Positions 60,572-64,000 of a DNA stretch of 64,000 nucleotides are shown in pieces. Both the position numbers and the translations under genes were made by a program. Source of the stretch: Kribbella kalugense. Its GTDB lineage: Bacteria > Actinomycetota > Actinomycetes > Propionibacteriales > Kribbellaceae. The notes beneath the pieces were generated by a model. That model did no database searches and was not told where the DNA came from. It saw nothing but the letters and a program-made list of their open reading frames with translations. The stretch covers positions 992,001 to 1,056,000 of the forward strand of contig NZ_SODF01000001.1 in NCBI RefSeq assembly GCF_004365875.1, read 5' to 3'. How positions within the stretch are numbered: the stretch's first letter is position 1; the number at the start of each line of letters is the position of its first letter.

Positions 60572-61358
60572 CGCGCAGTCCTCCCTTCTCAGCAGCGGCG
60601 AGACTTTCGCCGGTGAAGTGCCGGAACACGTCCTCGAGGCTGGCGTCGGGTCCCAGCTCCGTCTTCAGCTCGGCCGGCGAGCCAAGAGCCCGCAGCTGAC
60701 CCAGATGCATCAGCGCAACTCGATCGCAGAGGATGTCGGCCTCCTCCATGTAGTGCGTGGTCAGCAGCACAGTCATCCCGTACCGCTCCTGCATGTCCTG
60801 CACCCGCGCCCACACCGAATCCCGCGCGACCGGATCCAGCCCGACCGTCGGCTCGTCGAGCACGAGCAGCGCGGGCCGATTGACGAGAGCCTGCGCCAGT
60901 TCGAGGCGGCGGACCATGCCACCGGAGTACGTCGACGCGAGCCGGTCGGCCGCATCGGTCAGGTCGACGATCTCGAGCACCTCAGCGACTCGCTCGGCCC
61001 GTTCACGGCGCGGTACGTCGAACAAACGCGCGAACCAGGACACGTTCTCTCGACCGGAGAGCGCGCCCTCGATCGACAGCTGCTGCGGTACGTACCCGAG
61101 CATCCGTCGTACCGCCATCGCTTGGGTATGCACGTCCAGACCGAAGACCCGGACCGTGCCCGACTGCGGTGGATAGAGCGTGTTCAGGACTCGGAGCGTG
61201 GTGGTCTTGCCGGCGCCGTTCGGGCCGAGCAGACCGAAGCACTCGCCAGGGGCGACCGTCAGGTCGAGGCTGTCGACCGCGAGATGGTCGCCGAACCGGT
61301 GACTCAGGCCGCTGATCTCCACGGCCGGCGCTGGCTGTGACGCAGGTTCCGCACTCAT
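60531..61358 (-). CDS. ABC exporter ATP-binding protein, DrrA-like
   Basis: 275 residues. Walker A is GPNGAGKTTT, Q loop GYVPQQ, signature YSGGMVRRLELA, Walker B LLVLDEPTVGLDP and H-loop TTHYMEE. The C-terminal extension (ELGPDASLEDVFRHFTGE) is typical of DrrA-type exporters. Its ATG overlaps the MarR stop (ATGA) and its end overlaps the permease start, so MarR, ATPase and permease are one operon controlled from the MarR operator. Confidence 0.92.
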   Translation of the reverse strand: MSAEPASQPAPAVEISGLSHRFGDHLAVDSLDLTVAPGECFGLLGPNGAGKTTTLRVLNTLYPPQSGTVRVFGLDVHTQAMAVRRMLGYVPQQLSIEGALSGRENVSWFARLFDVPRRERAERVAEVLEIVDLTDAADRLASTYSGGMVRRLELAQALVNRPALLVLDEPTVGLDPVARDSVWARVQDMQERYGMTVLLTTHYMEEADILCDRVALMHLGQLRALGSPAELKTELGPDASLEDVFRHFTGESLAAAEKGGLRDVRGTRRTAQRMG

Positions 61359-61814
61359 ACGCGCTCCTTGAGATCGGATGGGGTGAGTCGTTCGGCGAGT
61401 ACGCCGAGAACCGGAAGAGCGGCTCGCAACGCGTCACGGTCGTCGGGCCCGAGACCGTCCAGGGCGTCGCTGACGAGGGCTGCGCGGCGGTCGCGCCAGG
61501 CCTCGACCTGCTCGCGGGCCGGCTCGGTCAGGGTCAGGCGGGCGACCCGGCGGTCGGACTCGTCCGGGGTGCGCAGCAGCAGGCCGCGCTCGGTGAGTTG
61601 GCCGACCAGGGTCGAGACGGTGTTCGCGACCAGGCCGAGCTCGGCGGCGGCCTCGGCGACCGAGATCCCTGGGTTGCGGCGGACGAGGCGGACCAGCTCC
61701 GCCTGGGAGGCGGTGAGCGCGGACAACGCTGACGGACGGCCGGCGGATCGCCGCAGACGTCGGCGTACCAATCCGATCGCGGCGAGCAGTTCTTCGGCCA
61801 GAGCATCGGTCACC
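61355..61814 (-). CDS. MarR-family regulator of the ABC exporter
   Basis: About 152 residues from the GTG giving VTDALAEELLAAIG. The winged helix (ALTASQAELVRLVRRNPGIS, then VAEAAAELGLVANTVSTLVG, wing RTPDESDRRVARLTLT) is clear. It heads the MarR-ATPase-permease operon, overlapping the ATPase start by four bases, and a 21-bp palindrome lies 9 bases upstream of its start. Autorepression relieved by the exported compound is the expected circuit. Confidence 0.9.
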
Positions 61815-61823
61815 TCTGCAAGA

Positions 61824-61844
61824 TACCTCTGTCGCAGAGATATT
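61824..61844. promoter_or_regulatory. MarR operator palindrome
   Basis: ATACCTCTG-TCG-CAGAGATAT, a 9-bp inverted repeat with one mismatch, directly before the MarR gene and 63 bases before the divergent SnoaL-like gene; it may control both. Confidence 0.7.
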
Positions 61845-61907
61845 TCACCGGCAGAACCCCAACTAATCGGGGTACTGCGCGGAGTCGCGTCCGCAGACGA
61901 TCGAGCC

Positions 61908-62324
61908 ATGAGCACAACAGAGAGCAACAAAGCCGTCGTCAAGGACTTCATCGACGGGCTGTTCACCAAGGGGGATCTCGGCGCTGTGGACACGTACCTG
62001 GCCGAGGACTTCATCAACCACGACCCGCCGTTCGGGGTCACGCCGGATCGCGAGGGGATGCGCGCCGCCGGAAGCATGATGCGGGCCGCGTTCCCGGACT
62101 GGCACAGCGAGCTGCACGAGCTGATCGCGGAGGGCGACCTCGTCGCGGAGCGGTTCACCGCCGGCGGGACCCAGCGCGGCGAGGTGATGGGCGTGCCGCC
62201 GACCGGAGCCGTTGTGAACCTGCCCGGGATCAACATCTGGAGGCTTCGCGACGGTCTGATCGTGGAGCGCTGGGGCTTGCTCGACGACCTCGGCTTCCTG
62301 CGGCAACTCGGCGTAGCATCCTGA
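61908..62324 (+). CDS. SnoaL-like / ester cyclase family protein
   Basis: 138 residues from the ATG giving MSTTESNKAV. NKAVVKDFIDGLFTKGDLGA, YLAEDFINHDPPFG, FPDWHSELHELIAEGDLVAE and INIWRLRDGLIVERWGLLDD are the SnoaL-like polyketide-cyclase (NTF2 fold) signatures. Many members are of unknown activity. It is divergent from the MarR gene across the MarR palindrome and two bases before the LuxR gene, so it is likely co-transcribed with the latter. Confidence 0.85.
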   Translation: MSTTESNKAVVKDFIDGLFTKGDLGAVDTYLAEDFINHDPPFGVTPDREGMRAAGSMMRAAFPDWHSELHELIAEGDLVAERFTAGGTQRGEVMGVPPTGAVVNLPGINIWRLRDGLIVERWGLLDDLGFLRQLGVAS

Positions 62325-62326
62325 TC

Positions 62327-63379
62327 ATGGGGGTGGGGGATCACCTCGAAGTGCTGATCCGGCGCTGTTACGCGGGGCTGGACGCCGATCAGTTGCGGTC
62401 CGAGGTGCTCGCCCGGCTCCGGGGTGTGCTGACGGTCGACGCGGCCTTCTTCGCGACGGTCGATCCGGCGACGGTGCTGTTCACCTCGGCGATGGCCGAC
62501 GAGCCGCTCGGTGCGGTCACCGAGCAGTTCCTCGCGAACGAGTTCGGGCAGGCCGACGTGAACAAGTTCGCCGTACTGGCCGGCGGCCGGGATCCGGTCC
62601 GGTCGCTCGGCCAGGCGACGAAGGGCGAGTGGACGAACAGCCCGCGGTACGCCGAGGTGATGCGGCCGCTAGGTCTCGGTGACGAGCTCCGGGCCGCGCT
62701 GATGGCGAACGGCCGCTGCTGGGGCGTCCTCTGCCTCCACCGTGAGAACGCCGAAGCCGGTTTCGCGGACCACGAGGTCCAGCTGGTACGACGACTCGCA
62801 CCGCACCTCGGTGAGGGACTGCGCCTCGGGCTTCGGGGGAGCGCGGTCGGGGCCGCGGGAGCCGGGCAGGTGTCTGCGATGGACGCTGATGGAGTGCCTC
62901 GGATCGGTCCGGGGGTGGTGGTGCTCGACCGGCTGCTGCGGAGGCATTCGGTGACTGCTGAGGCGGAGCACTGGATGTCCGAGCTGGGAGCCGAGGAAGA
63001 GCTGCCGGTGGCGGTGCGGGCGGTGGCCGCTCGGATGCGGATGGGCGGGGTGACCGCGCGGGTGAAGGTCAGGGCGCGCGGCGGAGAGTGGCTCGAGCTC
63101 CAGGCGTCGCGGCTCGGCGATGACGGGCAGACCGTCGTGGTGATCGAGCCGGCGACACCGGCCCAGCTGGGCTCGCTGTTGCTCGACCTGCACGGCCTTA
63201 CGCCGGCTCAGCAGCGGGTGACCGAGTTGTTGTTGCGTGGGTACTCCACCCGGCAGATCGTCGAGCGGTTGTGTCTGTCGCCGCACACCGTGCAGGAACA
63301 TGTACGGGCGTCGTTCGACAAGGTCGGCGTCGGCAGCCGACGGGAGCTCGTGAGTGCGTTGCTCAGAGGGTCCGCATGA
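62327..63379 (+). CDS. LuxR-family regulator with GAF-like domain
   Basis: 350 residues from an ATG two bases after the SnoaL-like stop. The N-terminal 170 residues resemble a GAF sensor (CYAGLDADQLRSEVLARLRG, later CWGVLCLHRENAEAGFADHE). The C-terminus is a LuxR/FixJ helix-turn-helix: LTPAQQRVTELLLRGYSTRQ, then IVERLCLSPHTVQEHVRASF. No REC domain or phospho-acceptor is seen. It may respond to a small ligand and control its own operon. Its 3' end overlaps the DUF5703 gene by 17 bases. Confidence 0.88.
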   Translation: MGVGDHLEVLIRRCYAGLDADQLRSEVLARLRGVLTVDAAFFATVDPATVLFTSAMADEPLGAVTEQFLANEFGQADVNKFAVLAGGRDPVRSLGQATKGEWTNSPRYAEVMRPLGLGDELRAALMANGRCWGVLCLHRENAEAGFADHEVQLVRRLAPHLGEGLRLGLRGSAVGAAGAGQVSAMDADGVPRIGPGVVVLDRLLRRHSVTAEAEHWMSELGAEEELPVAVRAVAARMRMGGVTARVKVRARGGEWLELQASRLGDDGQTVVVIEPATPAQLGSLLLDLHGLTPAQQRVTELLLRGYSTRQIVERLCLSPHTVQEHVRASFDKVGVGSRRELVSALLRGSA

Positions 63380-63548
63380 CCCGGATGATCCGGCGGCGGA
63401 GCCAGACGCGGCGGGTGCCGTCCGGGTAGCGACGGAGGCGGGCCAGCTCCCAACCGCCGTACTCCGCACGTTCGGTGAGCAGCTTGCGCACCGCGCCGCG
63501 CGACTCCGTCCTGGGCACCTCGAACTGCTGCAACTCGTATTCGGCCAT
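63363..63548 (-). CDS. DUF5703 small protein
   Basis: 61 residues from the ATG giving MAEYELQQFE, with GGAGG before it. LTERAEYGGWELARLRRYPD and RRVWLRRRIIRV match the DUF5703 family, a short conserved actinobacterial protein of unknown role, basic and probably nucleic-acid or protein binding. Its 3' end overlaps that of the LuxR gene. Confidence 0.82.
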   Translation of the reverse strand: MAEYELQQFEVPRTESRGAVRKLLTERAEYGGWELARLRRYPDGTRRVWLRRRIIRVMRTL

Positions 63549-63580
63549 CCGCACCTCCGCCTACGTGAACAACATTTTCC

Positions 63581-64000
63581 TCAAGAAACATCCTCCAGCG
63601 CCGCCGCGATCGCGGGCGGCAGGGTGAGTTCCTCTACTCCGAGCACCGACTTCAATTGCAACGCAGTCCGGGCTCCGACGATCGCCGACGACACGCCGGG
63701 GCGATCCCGTACCCAGGTCAGCGCCACCTCGAGCGGGGTCCAGCCGAGCCCGTCGGCGGCGCGTGCGACCGCTTCAACGATGCCCGATGCCCGCCCGTCG
63801 AGATAGGGGTCGACGAATCTGGACAGATGCTGAGACGCCGCCCGCGAGTCCGCCGGGATGCCGGTCCGGTACTTGCCGGTCAACACACCGCGGCCGAGCG
63901 GGGACCACGCCAGGATCCCGATCCCGAGCCCTGCGGCAGCGCGGAGCGCGTCCACCTCGGCGTCCCGGGCGAGCAGTGAGTACTCCACCTGGTTGGAGAC
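63581..64000 (-). CDS. Aldo/keto reductase, partial at the window edge
   Basis: The frame runs off the right end of the window; the visible part is the C-terminal 139 residues. SNQVEYSLLARDAEV, GIGILAWSPLGRGVLTGKYR, LGWTPLEVALTWVRDRPGVS and SAIVGARTALQL are the aldo/keto reductase strands 6-8 and NADPH-binding end. The catalytic Tyr/Lys/His part lies beyond the window. It should be an NADPH-dependent carbonyl reductase; substrate unknown. Confidence 0.9.
   Translation of the reverse strand, partial: VSNQVEYSLLARDAEVDALRAAAGLGIGILAWSPLGRGVLTGKYRTGIPADSRAASQHLSRFVDPYLDGRASGIVEAVARAADGLGWTPLEVALTWVRDRPGVSSAIVGARTALQLKSVLGVEELTLPPAIAAALEDVS

Overview
The window is 64 kb of very GC-rich DNA with strong G/C third-position bias, frequent GTG/TTG starts, ATGA stop-start overlaps and families typical of Actinobacteria (DUF5703, DUF6529, DrrAB-type exporter, Ser/Thr kinase with an extracellular tail, UTRA-type GntR regulator). 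I infer an actinomycete, possibly of the Kribbella/Nocardioides group; no rRNA or marker gene settles this.

Two parts read as ordinary chromosome. The left part (1-15.8 kb) holds an acyl-CoA dehydrogenase and an epoxide-hydrolase-like protein, an EF-G paralogue with a leader hairpin and a strong terminator, a secreted GH16-like protein beside a GntR regulator with two matching operator-like sites, a Ser/Thr kinase tail to tail with a VWA protein, small regulators, a YihY/BrkB membrane protein, and a scar where two broken genes meet (13.75-14.57 kb). The right part (49.7-64 kb) holds a VOC protein, a three-gene operon ending in a Rieske lipoprotein, an M20 peptidase, chorismate mutase, a GH106-like hydrolase, a lysoplasmalogenase-like protein, a LysR/MFS divergent pair, a MarR-ABC exporter operon with a palindromic operator, a SnoaL-like protein, a LuxR regulator, DUF5703 and a partial aldo/keto reductase.

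Between them (about 16.1-49.6 kb) lies an accessory island ending exactly at the 3' end of a tRNA-Leu(GAG) gene. It carries an AlbA_2/Schlafen-like protein, several uncharacterised large proteins, an Abi_C-type protein with an apparent frameshift, a complete three-gene ABC-3C system (DUF4297-like nuclease, middle component, SMC-like ATPase), an aspartimide-type graspetide RiPP cluster (precursor, ATP-grasp ligase, PIMT-like methyltransferase) facing an unusual HTH-TPR-YdcF fusion and a WbqC protein, an EcsC protein, a Gabija pair (GajA OLD nuclease and GajB UvrD-like helicase), an HEPN-like protein, an Mrr-NACHT STAND effector and a HEVAHH metalloprotease.

The most interesting structural signal is a family of att-like sequences. 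A 50-bp imperfect palindrome at 16944-16993 looks like a complete serine-integrase site. Its right half recurs at about 16.12 and 34.3 kb, and its left half recurs against the tRNA-Leu 3' end, where the last about 60 codons of a lost serine recombinase also end. I read this as tandem accretion of defence modules at one tRNA by a large serine recombinase whose gene is now largely deleted. Everything here is read by eye; homology calls are from recognised motifs, not searches.
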